Positions 26,432 to 35,111 of a stretch of 64,000 nucleotides of DNA are shown here, piece after piece. Position 1 is the first letter of the stretch. Every line of letters begins with the position of its first letter. The translations under genes were made by a program, and so were the position numbers. The notes below the pieces were generated by a model. The model saw nothing but the letters and a program-made list of their open reading frames with translations, did no database searches and had not been told where the DNA came from. This stretch comes from JAFGCY01 sp964609245 (GTDB lineage Bacteria > 4484-113 > JAFGCY01), in contig CAZSSB010000006.1 in NCBI GenBank assembly GCA_964609245.1, forward strand, positions 1 through 64,000, in the 5' to 3' direction.

Positions 26432-27286
26432 ATGCGCATCACCACGGTGATCATCGGCGTGCTGGCGCTCTCGCTGCTCAGCCTGGCCTGCCCGCGTGCG
26501 AGCCAGACGGACACCGCTGCCGGCGACGCGGTGAACCTGCAGGCGCCGGACGCCCGCGACGCTACCGCGATCATCCCCAACGCCCCTTCGGCGGCGCCGT
26601 TTGATGGCGAGTCGCGCTTCCTGCGCACCGCCGATGGCTATCTGGTCGCCAGCTGGTACTGGCCGCCCGCCGGGGAGCAGGCGCCGGGCGTGATCCTGCT
26701 GCACATGCGCGGCAGGGACAAGTCCAGCTGGGGCGACATGCCGGAGAAGCTGGTGGCCGAGGGCTTTGCCGTGATCGCCATCGATCTCAGGGGCCACGGC
26801 GAGACGCTCGACCCCCAGGGCCGCCGGATGCAGCTGGAGCAGCTGAAGAATGCCGACTACCTGGCGATGCTCGGTGACGTCGCCGCCGCGCATCAGGCGC
26901 TCAGCGACGACGCGCGGGTCGACGGCGACCGCGTCGGCATCATCGGCGCCAGCATCGGGGCCAATCTGGCCATCATGTACGCCGCCGGCGACAAGCGGGT
27001 GCGCACGGCGGTAGCGTTGTCACCGGGGCTCAACTACATGGGGCTCGAGCCGCTGGGCTATCTGGAAGGCTACGATGCCCGCGCGCTGTATCTGATCGCC
27101 GCCGAGGGCGATGAGACAGCCTTCGAGAGCTGCGAGGCGCTGGAGAAGGCCACCGCCGCCGATCCGGTCAGCTTCCGCCACTTCGAGGGCCGCGACCACG
27201 GCACCGACCTGCTGACCGCCCACCCCGGCCTCGACATGACCATCATCAGCGGCTGGCTGCTTAACCACCTGCCCCCGCAGCGCTAG
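26432..27286 (+). CDS. Lipid-anchored alpha/beta hydrolase (dienelactone hydrolase-like)
   Basis: The 284-residue protein has a lipoprotein signal (VLALSLLSLAC, Cys about 20) and a low-complexity linker. The alpha/beta-hydrolase domain has the oxyanion strand GVILLHMRGRDKSSW and VIAIDLRGHGET. The nucleophile elbow is IGASIGANLA (GxSxG), and the late catalytic His is in GRDHGTDLL. It would hydrolyse an ester or a peptide at the outside face of a membrane; the substrate is unknown. The ATG is 6 nt after a perfect TATAAT. Confidence 0.85.
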   Translation: MRITTVIIGVLALSLLSLACPRASQTDTAAGDAVNLQAPDARDATAIIPNAPSAAPFDGESRFLRTADGYLVASWYWPPAGEQAPGVILLHMRGRDKSSWGDMPEKLVAEGFAVIAIDLRGHGETLDPQGRRMQLEQLKNADYLAMLGDVAAAHQALSDDARVDGDRVGIIGASIGANLAIMYAAGDKRVRTAVALSPGLNYMGLEPLGYLEGYDARALYLIAAEGDETAFESCEALEKATAADPVSFRHFEGRDHGTDLLTAHPGLDMTIISGWLLNHLPPQR

Positions 27287-27312
27287 CCGGTGCCGCACGC
27301 CGGGCGCCGCGC

Positions 27313-27813
27313 TCAGTCGGAGCAGCGGATGGCGGCGTAGGCGAAGCCCTCCTCGTCGAGCACCTCGAACTCCGTCTGCAGCACGGCGGGATCGGCCTGC
27401 TCCCCGTCCGGCTGGGGCCGCACCCGCATCACCGCCATGTGTTTGCCCACGCCCACCGAGACCGAGGTCGCACTCAGCGCCGCTACCGTGCACGAGTAGT
27501 CGCCGTCCACGTAGACATCGAACGCGCTGTCCCACTCGTTACAGATCACAAGGTCCTGTCGCTCGACGGTCAGGGCCTCCAGCCGGTCGGCGGCGGAACC
27601 TGAGCGTGGATCGACGCTCATGATGAAGATTGGAAGCTCCGCGCTCTTGAGATTCCGATTGAATTCGTAGGCCACCCAGATGACGACGACTGCCAGCACC
27701 ACCAGGGCGGTACCGGCAGCGCCCTCACACGACGTGGTGGAGGGAACGGTGGTGGTCAATAGCAGCAGCACCAGGATCAGTGCCACCAGTCTGCTCTTCG
27801 CTGCAGCCTGCAT
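27313..27813 (-). CDS. Small membrane protein with soluble beta domain, unknown function
   Basis: The 166-residue protein has two hydrophobic segments near the N-terminus (about 8-26 and 34-50). A mainly beta domain follows, with VDPRSGSAADRLEAL and later MAVMRVRPQPDGEQ. No family is recognised. The ATG at 27813 is chosen over a GTG at 27834 because GGGAGG lies 5 nt upstream of it. It converges on the hydrolase gene; about 225 nt separate it from comEC on the other side. Confidence 0.6.
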   Translation of the reverse strand: MQAAAKSRLVALILVLLLLTTTVPSTTSCEGAAGTALVVLAVVVIWVAYEFNRNLKSAELPIFIMSVDPRSGSAADRLEALTVERQDLVICNEWDSAFDVYVDGDYSCTVAALSATSVSVGVGKHMAVMRVRPQPDGEQADPAVLQTEFEVLDEEGFAYAAIRCSD

Positions 27814-28039
27814 ACGCGCCTCCCACTTGGTCACAGCACCGCCGGACCCAGCTGCGCTCGCCAGGCCGGTGCCGTCCGGCGGCCGGATGCAGTATTCTAC
27901 CCACCCTCGCCGCCGGCCTCAGTCCTCGGCGGTGGCGTTGTGGACGCACGCTACAATCTGAGACACTATCAGTCGGCCAACTGTCCCGCGCATAGACGGC
28001 TCAGTCAGCCTGTTTGGCTTCATCAGGCAGCGGGTCTAC

Positions 28040-30268
28040 GTGCAGCTGTTCATCGCGCTGGCGCTGGGCAGCGGGGCCGCCCAGCTGTGGCCGCCGCCCC
28101 GGGAGCTGCTGGTCGGCGACGCGCTGCTGATCGCGCTGTCGCTGGCGGCGCTGGCGGCCCTGTGGTGGGTCTGGTACCGCGGCGGGCTGCGCCTGGCGCA
28201 CCTGCCCGGCTACATTCTGCTGGCGACGGTGGGCTACATCAGCGCCGCGGTGGCCATCGCGCTGCCGCTGAGCGCCACGTTGCGCCAGGCGGCCGGCGAG
28301 ACGGTGGTGCTGTACGGCGAAGTCGCGAGCCTGCCCAAATACCAGCGCGGCCACCTGCGCTTCATGCTGCGCGCCAGCGAGGTCGAGCGCGACCGGGTGC
28401 GCACGCCGGTCAGCGGCCAGTGCTACGCCTACGTGCGCTGCGACGAGCCTATCGACCTCTATCTGACGGACGAGGTGCGGCTCTACTGCCAGCTGCGGGA
28501 GATCGAACCGCCGCGCAACCGCGGGCAGTTCGACTACCGGCGCTACCTGCTGCAGCGCGGGACGGTGCTGACCGCCTACGCCGCCACGCCGAAGATGCTG
28601 CGGCGGCTGTCGCGGCGGCCACCACCGGTCTGGAGCGCCCTGGCACGCCTGCGCGTCTGGCTGACCGGCACGCTGGCCAGCGGGCTGCCCGCGGACTACG
28701 GTCAGCTGGCGATCAGCGTGGTCTACGGCGACAAGATCACGGATCTGCCCGCGGCGATGGAGGAGCGTTTCCGCCGCGCGGGCCTGACCCACATCCTGGT
28801 GGCCTCGGGCACCCAGGTCAGCCTGCTGATCGTGCTGCTGGCGCTGCTGTGCTGGAAGCTGCCCGACGACTTCACCTGGCGGGGGCTGCTGATCAACCTC
28901 GGCCAGTTCAGCGTGACGCTGCTGGTGGTGCTGGTCTACGCCGCGGTGACGGGCCTCGAGACCTCGATCCTGCGCGCGCTGGTGATGGGCGTGCTGGTGA
29001 TGGCGGGACGCCTGGCCTACCGCCAGGTCGACGGCCTCACGGCCCTGGCCCAGTCCGGCATCATCCTGCTGATCGTCAACCCGCTGCAGCTGCTGGCGCC
29101 GGGCTTCCAGCTCAGCTTCGGCGCCACCTTCGGCCTGATCTACGTGGCCGGCATCGGTTTCCCGCTGGTGGCGCACTTCGCCGGCTGGCGCCGCTGGCTG
29201 GCGCAGATGCTGCTGACCACCGGCGGCGCGCAGCTGTTCGTGGCGCCCGTACTGGCCTCACACTTCCAGCAGCTGTCCTGCTGGGGCCTGCTCAGCAATC
29301 TGGTGGCCATCCCGCTGTCGTTCGCGATGCTGATCACGGGCGCCGTGGCCAGCATCGGGCTGGTCCACGTGCCGCTGCTCGGGACGCTGCTGCGCTGGGC
29401 GCTGCTGGCGATGGCCTGGCTGCTGGACGGCATCGCCCGCGTCTTCTCGGCCCTGCCGCTGAGCGATCTGGCCGTCCCGCATCCGCAGTGGTGGTGGCTG
29501 CTGGCGGTCTACGGACTGGTGCTACTGGCCGGCGAGTGGATCAAGTGCCGCCAGCTGCTCGCTCCGCGCCTCCGCGCGCTGCTGCGCGTCGCGGTGCCCG
29601 CCCTGGCGGTGCTGCCCCTGGCCTACGCCCTGCACTGGCTGCTGGTGCCCGCGCCGGAGCTGGCGGCGCTCAATCTGCCGCGCTGCGAGGCCTACATCTG
29701 GCGCCCCTACACCGGCCGCACCGTGCTGCTGCTGCGCAGCTCGGGACTGGGTCAGCAACACAACGCGGACGCGGCGGCGGCCGCCCTGCGCTGGCGCGGG
29801 ATCAACCGGCTGCACGGCATCGTCTGGCTGGATGAGGATCCCGGCCCGGGCGCCCTGCCCGATTACGACGCGCCGGCGTTCGCCCCCGGCTGCGAAGTCG
29901 ATCCACGCTGGGACCTCGGCTGGCTACCCGCCGCCCGCGGCTCGCCGGCGGGCGCCCGCCTGGCGCTGGGAGGCGATGAGCTGTGGATCATCTGGGATGC
30001 CGGCATCCATGCCGCGGCGCTGGCGGCGGCGGCGACGGCGGGCGGTGACAATCCGCGGCCGGCCATCGCGGTCATGAGGGCCGCCACGCTGGACGCGCTG
30101 AGCGGTGAGCAGCGACAGGCATTCGCCGAACGCGGCGGGCAGGTGATCGTACTGGCAGATTCCCGGGAGACTGAACCGGATTCAGCCGCGAACTGCACCA
30201 GTGAGGTCAGCCTGCGTCCGCAGCTGGCGGGCATCGCGGTCGAGTGCTGGGGGGCACGCGGACCGTAG
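28040..30268 (+). CDS. comEC: ComEC/Rec2-family DNA-uptake channel protein with degenerate MBL domain
   Basis: The 742-residue product has N-terminal TMs and then an OB-like segment (GETVVLYGEVASLPKYQ). The competence domain follows, with TGLETSILRALVMG, LLIVNPLQLLAPGFQLSFG and FVAPVLASHFQQLS, which are typical ComEC blocks. The C-terminal part sits where a metallo-beta-lactamase-like domain is usual but lacks a HxHxDH motif, so nuclease activity there is unlikely. ComEC carries single-stranded DNA across the inner membrane in transformation. The start is uncertain. GTG 28040 is the first standard codon, but the frame is open back to 27962, near a TACAAT at 27952. Confidence 0.85.
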   Translation: MQLFIALALGSGAAQLWPPPRELLVGDALLIALSLAALAALWWVWYRGGLRLAHLPGYILLATVGYISAAVAIALPLSATLRQAAGETVVLYGEVASLPKYQRGHLRFMLRASEVERDRVRTPVSGQCYAYVRCDEPIDLYLTDEVRLYCQLREIEPPRNRGQFDYRRYLLQRGTVLTAYAATPKMLRRLSRRPPPVWSALARLRVWLTGTLASGLPADYGQLAISVVYGDKITDLPAAMEERFRRAGLTHILVASGTQVSLLIVLLALLCWKLPDDFTWRGLLINLGQFSVTLLVVLVYAAVTGLETSILRALVMGVLVMAGRLAYRQVDGLTALAQSGIILLIVNPLQLLAPGFQLSFGATFGLIYVAGIGFPLVAHFAGWRRWLAQMLLTTGGAQLFVAPVLASHFQQLSCWGLLSNLVAIPLSFAMLITGAVASIGLVHVPLLGTLLRWALLAMAWLLDGIARVFSALPLSDLAVPHPQWWWLLAVYGLVLLAGEWIKCRQLLAPRLRALLRVAVPALAVLPLAYALHWLLVPAPELAALNLPRCEAYIWRPYTGRTVLLLRSSGLGQQHNADAAAAALRWRGINRLHGIVWLDEDPGPGALPDYDAPAFAPGCEVDPRWDLGWLPAARGSPAGARLALGGDELWIIWDAGIHAAALAAAATAGGDNPRPAIAVMRAATLDALSGEQRQAFAERGGQVIVLADSRETEPDSAANCTSEVSLRPQLAGIAVECWGARGP

Positions 30269-30297
30269 GTCGGTGCCGGACTGAGGCAGCGGCGGTG

Positions 30298-30609
30298 CTA
30301 GCTCTGCTCCGCGGCGTCGGCGGCCGGGGCCGGCGCGGACTGGGCGAACGCGGCGTTGTAGGCGCGCATCAGGCGGCCGGCCCGCCGCGAGGCGTTCTGG
30401 CGCTTGATGATGCCCTTGCTCGCGGTGCGATGCAGTACCCGCACGGCCTGGCTGACGGCGACGCGCGCGGCCTCGCGGTCCTCGCCCGCCTCGATCGCGC
30501 TGCGCGCCTGCTTGACGGCGGTCTTCATCACCGTCTTGAAGTGCTGGTTGCGCGCCTGGTTGCGCTGGGTAACCAGCAGCTGCTTCTTGGCTGTCTTCGT
30601 GTTCGCCAC
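30298..30609 (-). CDS. rpsT: 30S ribosomal protein S20
   Basis: The basic 103-residue protein starts MANTKTAKKQLLVTQRNQARN. It continues with the three-helix pattern of S20 (KTAVKQARSAIEAG, SKGIIKRQNASRRAGRLMRAYN). The Ala-rich tail is longer than in most species. It binds 16S rRNA early in small-subunit assembly. Unlike many neighbours this gene has a conventional leader: AAGGAGA lies before the GTG start, and TATAAT is 25 nt upstream. Confidence 0.95.
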   Translation of the reverse strand: MANTKTAKKQLLVTQRNQARNQHFKTVMKTAVKQARSAIEAGEDREAARVAVSQAVRVLHRTASKGIIKRQNASRRAGRLMRAYNAAFAQSAPAPAADAAEQS

Positions 30610-30633
30610 GCCTTCTCCTTAGTCGGAACGAGA

Positions 30634-30639
30634 ATTATA
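30634..30639 (-). promoter_or_regulatory. TATAAT -10 box of rpsT
   Basis: A perfect TATAAT (30639 to 30634) lies 24 nt before the GTG. The leader of about 18 nt holds AAGGAGA, so this is an ordinary led promoter beside many leaderless ones. Confidence 0.6.
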
Positions 30640-30723
30640 CCCCCGCGCGGGCGACTGTCAACCTAAACCACGCGGCCCGTGGGTGGTCACGGCGGAATGG
30701 AGGCCCGGTCGTCGGTGCTGCTA

Positions 30724-31359
30724 CTAGCGGCGGTGGGCCACTCCCAGCCCGTCGCGCAGGGGCACGATCAGATAGTCCCAGCCTTCGCTGGCGCTCAGAT
30801 ACTCGTTAAGCCGGCGGATCGCGACGGTGGCCTCGTCGCCGTCCCGATCGTCCGCGACCTTGCCGTCCCACAGTACGTTGTCCACCAGCAGCAGCCCACC
30901 GGGGCGCAGCTTCTGCTCGATGATTGTCAGCGCCGCGGCGTAGCCCTCCTTGTCGATGTCCATGAAGATCACGTCGAGTCCCGGCTCGGCCTCGGACAGT
31001 GCCAGCGTCGACTCGCTGACGATGAAGTCGCAGTAGCCCAACAGGCCCGCGCGCTCCAGCCACTGCCCGGCCTCATCTGACAACGCCTGGTCCCAGACGG
31101 TGTGCGTCACCATCTGGCCGCCGCCATCGCGCAGCGCGCTGGCGAAGTACCAGGTCGAGTAGCCGAAGCCGCTCCCCAGTTCGAAGACGCGCCGCGCGCC
31201 GACCATCCGTGTCAGCGAGTACAGCCAGGGCCCCACCACCGGACCGATGATCGGAAAACGGTCGCGCCCGGCGCGCTGCTCCATCTCGCGCAGCAGCGGA
31301 TCGTCGATCGCGGTGTGGTCGGCGATGTAGCGCGCGACGTCGTCAGTCCAGATTTGCAT
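30724..31359 (-). CDS. Class I SAM-dependent O-methyltransferase (caffeoyl-CoA OMT-like)
   Basis: The product has 211 residues. The SAM-binding motif is RVFELGSGFGYSTWYFA, followed by the metal and substrate region DVIFMDIDKEGYAAAL. The post-II block LRPGGLLLVDNVLWDGKV is characteristic of the O-methyltransferase 3 family. It ends in LIVPLRDGLGVAHRR, close to the family's usual LPIGDGLTLARR-type ending. A small catechol- or hydroxyl-bearing metabolite is the likely acceptor. The ATG lies 7 nt after TATACT. It is the next gene after the zinc-ribbon array but has its own promoter. Confidence 0.88.
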   Translation of the reverse strand: MQIWTDDVARYIADHTAIDDPLLREMEQRAGRDRFPIIGPVVGPWLYSLTRMVGARRVFELGSGFGYSTWYFASALRDGGGQMVTHTVWDQALSDEAGQWLERAGLLGYCDFIVSESTLALSEAEPGLDVIFMDIDKEGYAAALTIIEQKLRPGGLLLVDNVLWDGKVADDRDGDEATVAIRRLNEYLSASEGWDYLIVPLRDGLGVAHRR

Positions 31360-31366
31360 GCGGGCA

Positions 31367-31372
31367 AGTATA
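31367..31372 (-). promoter_or_regulatory. TATACT -10-like box (minus strand)
   Basis: TATACT (31372 to 31367) precedes the ATG at 31359 by 7 nt. Confidence 0.5.
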
Positions 31373-31373
31373 C

Positions 31374-32123
31374 CTAACCAACGCGCTGTTTACCTTGCAG
31401 CACCTGAATGTCGCGCCAGAGGATCCAGACGAACCACAGCAGGTAGGCCAGCTGCAGCACGGTCAGGCTGATGCCGATCGCGCCGCCCAGTACGCCGGCG
31501 GTCAGGTCGTAGCCCAGCGGCAGCTGCTCGACCACGCCCAGCACCATCAGGAAGCCGGCAATGCCGCAGGCGATGGTGAACACCATGAAGACGCAGCAGC
31601 AGTACTTGACCCACAGCAGCCTGCCGTAGAGCGCCAGCCAGTAGACGAAGACGCTGGCCAGCGCGGCCCAGAAGACCTGGACCATCATCACGAAGTCGTC
31701 GGTCCGCTGGAAGCCGTAGGGATCGAGCGTCGCGCCCAGCACCACCAGCCCCAGGGTAACGAGCACTCCGAGGAGTTGCAGGCCGAAGAAGATGTGCTTC
31801 TCAAGCTGCAGCGTGGGGTACTCCGCTGCCGGTGCCAGGGCCGGCCGGTCCGGATCGTGCAGGGTGGCCCCCGGCGTCGGCGCGTAGCTGTAGTAGGTAC
31901 CAGGCGGCGCGGCTGCCGACGGCGGGGCTCCGGCGGCCCCGCCGGACGCTCCCGGCTGCTGCCACGGCTCGCGGCGGAAGCCCGGCCCGTGCCTGGTGCG
32001 CTCGGGTTCCGGCTCGGGCGCCGGCGGCTCCTGCTCGTGCCCGCACTGCTGGCACTCGAGGATGCCGACCCGCAGCCGCATCGGCCCGCCGCACTGCGGA
32101 CATTTCCGCTCCTCCGTTTCCAT
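31374..32123 (-). CDS. Zinc-ribbon four-TM protein, family member F
   Basis: The 249-residue protein has an N-terminal zinc ribbon CX2CX12CX2C (CPQCGGPM, then ECQQCGHE). A Pro/Ala/Glu-rich linker carries GPGFRREPW. Four hydrophobic helices follow, from about residue 108. The third helix opens with WVKYCCCVF, and the protein ends with LLWFVWILWRD and a short basic tail. Members E (32226) and D (32994) share all these landmarks, so these are tandem paralogues. Function is unknown; the ribbon is expected in the cytoplasm next to the membrane. It is the last gene of the array. Confidence 0.8.
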   Translation of the reverse strand: METEERKCPQCGGPMRLRVGILECQQCGHEQEPPAPEPEPERTRHGPGFRREPWQQPGASGGAAGAPPSAAAPPGTYYSYAPTPGATLHDPDRPALAPAAEYPTLQLEKHIFFGLQLLGVLVTLGLVVLGATLDPYGFQRTDDFVMMVQVFWAALASVFVYWLALYGRLLWVKYCCCVFMVFTIACGIAGFLMVLGVVEQLPLGYDLTAGVLGGAIGISLTVLQLAYLLWFVWILWRDIQVLQGKQRVG

Positions 32124-32225
32124 GCGTCCACCCCTTGTTCGAGCATCCGCTCAGTCGTCTCGCTCAACTCGTCTGTCGCGAATCCCCGCGGCATCAAGCC
32201 GCATCCGGGGCTTCGCCACCCAACC

Positions 32226-32930
32226 TCAGATCCCGCCCTGCAACCGCTGCGCATCACGCCACAGGATCGAGAGCAGCCACAGGTACATGATGAGCCCCAC
32301 GACGCCGGAGATGATCTGGTATCCACCCGCCCCGGGCATCCCGTAGGGTGTTGTCGGAGGTGCCATGAACATCGCCGGCAGCCAGAACAACATGCCGACA
32401 ACAACGCAGCCTCCGCAGCAGTACTTGGCCCATACCAGATCGCTGAACAGCACAAACCAGTGCAACCCCAGCGATATCAGCCCGCCGATGATCAAGCCGG
32501 CGACCATCGGCCCCATCATCCCGCGTACGTCCGACGGCATGTGGCCGATCATGGACTGCAGCGAGGCGAAGCCGATGCACATCATCAGCCACCCCACGGC
32601 CTGAATCGTCAGGAAGACGACTTTCTCGGTGTAGAGGCCGGGATGCGCATCATAGCCTGGCTGCGGCCGGCTATGCGAACCGGGAGCCGGTGCCGCTCCC
32701 GGCGCGAACACGGTGCCGGGTGCCGGCGGCGGTGGGGGCTGACCCGCGGGGCGGCTGGCGGGCTGGTGCCAGGCCTCGCGGCGGAAGCCCGGCCCGTGTC
32801 GCTCGGGCTCCGGTTCAGGCATGGGCGGCGGCGGTTCGATCTCGTGGCCGCAGCTGGGGCATTCGTACACGCCCAGCCGCAGGTTCATCGTCGCTCCGCA
32901 CTGCGGACACGACCTGGTCTCAGTAGACAT
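32226..32930 (-). CDS. Zinc-ribbon four-TM protein, family member E
   Basis: The product has 234 residues. The zinc ribbon is CPQCGATMNLR then ECPSCGHE with CX2CX12CX2C spacing. The linker is rich in Pro and carries GPGFRREAWHQP. Four hydrophobic helices follow, with WAKYCCGGC at the start of the third and LLSILWRDAQRLQ at the end. It is the closest relative of member F. About 100 nt separate it from F and 63 nt from D, all on the minus strand. Unknown function. Confidence 0.8.
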   Translation of the reverse strand: MSTETRSCPQCGATMNLRLGVYECPSCGHEIEPPPPMPEPEPERHGPGFRREAWHQPASRPAGQPPPPPAPGTVFAPGAAPAPGSHSRPQPGYDAHPGLYTEKVVFLTIQAVGWLMMCIGFASLQSMIGHMPSDVRGMMGPMVAGLIIGGLISLGLHWFVLFSDLVWAKYCCGGCVVVGMLFWLPAMFMAPPTTPYGMPGAGGYQIISGVVGLIMYLWLLSILWRDAQRLQGGI

Positions 32931-32993
32931 CAGGTCCCCACGTCAATCGGTATCTGACCAACAATATAGCACACTGGGTCTAACCATGTTCGA

Positions 32994-33665
32994 TCACAGC
33001 CGGTCAGCGCTGGCATAGTCCCGCCACAGAATCCACAGCAGCCAGCCGTACCAGCCGGCGTGGATTGCGAAAGCAACCCAGAATGGCAGCGTCAGGAAGG
33101 CGGGCAGCAGCCAGGAAGCGCCGATCGTGCCGCCGAGCATCGGCAGCACGATGAAGGTCGTCCCAACCATCGAGAGCAGCTCCAGGATCACCAGGATGGC
33201 GCAGCATCCCTTCGCCCAGTCTTCACGGGAGAACAGGACAAAGGCCATCAGAAACACGTTGACCGCGTCCCAGAAAATGCCGCTGAGCAGCCAGCTCAGC
33301 CCTCCGTGGCCCGTTACGGCTCTCACGACGTCGGCGAACACGCCGGTCACGGTCAGCGCGACGGTGATTCCGAAGTAGATCCGCTTCTCCACATCCAGCG
33401 TGGAAAGCCTGACGCCTGCCGGCTGCTCGTCTGCATCAAGGGCCAGCTCATGTCTGGCCTCGGGGCTCGGCGACGCCGCGGGCGGCGCTAAGGAAGATCG
33501 CCACCGCTCCCGCCTGAAACCCGGACGCCTGATCCCGCCGAGATCATCCGGAGGCTCAGGCGACTCCACATCACCCACGTAACCGCACTCGGCGCATTCA
33601 AACGCACCCAGGCGAAAGCTCATCGTCCCACCGCACTGCGGGCAGGACCTGGTCTTCTCGGGCAT
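32994..33665 (-). CDS. Zinc-ribbon four-TM protein, family member D
   Basis: The product has 223 residues. The zinc ribbon CPQCGGTMSFR then ECAECGY has the array's common spacing. The linker is shorter and carries RRPGFRRERW. Four hydrophobic helices follow. EDWAKGCCAIL begins the third, where E and F have WxKYCC, and the protein ends WLLWILWRDYASADRL. The shared cysteine pair at a membrane edge, separate from the ribbon, may be a second metal or disulfide site; that is inference. Confidence 0.78.
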   Translation of the reverse strand: MPEKTRSCPQCGGTMSFRLGAFECAECGYVGDVESPEPPDDLGGIRRPGFRRERWRSSLAPPAASPSPEARHELALDADEQPAGVRLSTLDVEKRIYFGITVALTVTGVFADVVRAVTGHGGLSWLLSGIFWDAVNVFLMAFVLFSREDWAKGCCAILVILELLSMVGTTFIVLPMLGGTIGASWLLPAFLTLPFWVAFAIHAGWYGWLLWILWRDYASADRL

Positions 33666-33722
33666 CCTCTACCCCCCCGCGAATAGACTGCCACCCCTGG
33701 TCAAATGATAACACCATTCAGG

Positions 33723-34301
33723 CTACATCCGGCGCACTTCCGCGAAGTTGATCGCCACCAGCGCGGCCATCAGCAGCGTGTTCGCCACCAGCAGCGCCAG
33801 TAGAGCCTGGTCCTTGCCGTCCCACTGGGCGATCTCCAGCACGCCGGCCGCCGCCAGCAGTGCCACGATCAGACCCGCCACGATGCGGAACGCGCGCCAG
33901 TCGACGAACAGGATCAGCGCCGCCAGTCCGGTGGCCACCAGCGCGCCCATTACGGCGCGGACGGCGAACCCCGCGTCGAGCGCCGTCGACTGGTCCAGTT
34001 GCGGCAGGTACATGATGCTGACCGCGATGACGGCGAAGACCACCAGCAGAAAGACGGCTTTCAGCCGGTGCCAGCCCCGCCGAGCGTCGGTTGCGCCCGC
34101 CGCCGCGGCGACCACGCGGCTCGGCGCCCGCTGCTCGGCCTGCCCCGGCAGCACGGCGCGCCCTGGTGCTGACCGTACGGCGGCCGGTCCGCCGCGTCCC
34201 TCGAAGTAGCCGCAGCTGCCGCACACGTACTCGTCGAGCCGGAAGTCCATCTCGGCTCCGCAGCGGGGACAGCGACGTGCGGGGACCGGTGTCTCGCTCA
34301 T
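33723..34301 (-). CDS. Zinc-ribbon four-TM protein, family member C
   Basis: The product has 192 residues. The zinc ribbon is RCPRCGAEMDFR then VCGSCGY with the same CX2CX12CX2C spacing. A basic linker and four hydrophobic helices (from about residue 78) follow. It lacks the GFRRExW and LWRD motifs of members D-F, so it is a more distant relative. The ATG at 34301 overlaps the stop of member B by 4 bp (ATGA). That coupling, and the wrong codon pattern further upstream, rule out a longer frame that reaches 34931. Confidence 0.75.
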   Translation of the reverse strand: MSETPVPARRCPRCGAEMDFRLDEYVCGSCGYFEGRGGPAAVRSAPGRAVLPGQAEQRAPSRVVAAAAGATDARRGWHRLKAVFLLVVFAVIAVSIMYLPQLDQSTALDAGFAVRAVMGALVATGLAALILFVDWRAFRIVAGLIVALLAAAGVLEIAQWDGKDQALLALLVANTLLMAALVAINFAEVRRM

Positions 34302-35008
34302 GCGCCCGCCAGCAGCTGCGCTTCGTTGCTGTAGTGCCGCGCGGTCCAGACCCCCAGGAGCAGCTGATACAGGATCAGGCCGTAGGCGGCCCACAGGGGG
34401 CACTCCGAGCCCCGGCAGTACTGCTCGATGTAGATGAAGAACGGCAGCACGAAGCCCTGGACATTGAGCAGCAGCACCCCGGCTGCCGCCGCGCTGGCGA
34501 TGCCCCAGACCACCCCGATCTGCTTGAGCAGCCTGACCGCGAGGTGCAGGTTGATCAGGTGCAGCAGCGACGGCAGTGTTATCACCCAGCCAATATAGCG
34601 CGTGATCGTCAACCCTTCGGCCGTGTGCGGGAACCAGCTGATCGCCTTGAACAGGATGAACATGTAGACCAGGTGGGCGATGATCACCACCTTGAGCGCC
34701 GTGCGCTCCGTGTTCGTTTCCCGCGGCAGCTCGAAGGTGGTGAATTCGCGCAGGCGCTTCGGCGCCTGGGGCTGCTTGCGTGCTGCCACGCCCTTGACCT
34801 TGCCCAGCAGCGACGGCTGCGGCACGGCCGGCTCGGGGGCGGGCTCGCGCGCGACCTGCTCCTTGTAGCCGCAGCCGGGGCACTCCCAGAACGTGATGCG
34901 TTGCTTGAGGAGCTGGCCGCAACGCGGGCACTCCAGCGGCATCCCGGCCGCACTGCCCGGCCAGTCCATCCGCTCCCCGCTGCGTGCCCCGCTGGACATC
35001 TCCCTCAC
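34298..35008 (-). CDS. Zinc-ribbon four-TM protein, family member B
   Basis: The product has up to 236 residues. The ribbon is ECPRCGQLLKQR then ECPGCGYKE. A linker with PSLLGKVKG and four hydrophobic helices (from about residue 103) follow. The membrane part differs from D-F and has an external-looking YCRGSECP pair. The start is uncertain: GTG 35008, ATG 34999, ATG 34967 and ATG 34942 are all in frame. The paralogues begin only five to nine residues before the first Cys, which would favour the last. It is translationally coupled to member C. Confidence 0.72.
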   Translation of the reverse strand: MREMSSGARSGERMDWPGSAAGMPLECPRCGQLLKQRITFWECPGCGYKEQVAREPAPEPAVPQPSLLGKVKGVAARKQPQAPKRLREFTTFELPRETNTERTALKVVIIAHLVYMFILFKAISWFPHTAEGLTITRYIGWVITLPSLLHLINLHLAVRLLKQIGVVWGIASAAAAGVLLLNVQGFVLPFFIYIEQYCRGSECPLWAAYGLILYQLLLGVWTARHYSNEAQLLAGA

Positions 35009-35111
35009 CTACCCCCGGGCATCCAGTGCGCCAGCCTACCGCTGTGGCTGGTCTCCCCTACGACGGTCGAATCTCAGTTGGCTTGGTCCCCAGACCGCTG
35101 CTTGCTTCCGG

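Noticed and set aside
27940..29835. 631-codon open frame overlapping comEC
   Set aside because: It is in another frame of comEC with Arg/Gly/Ala-rich shadow composition and no domains.
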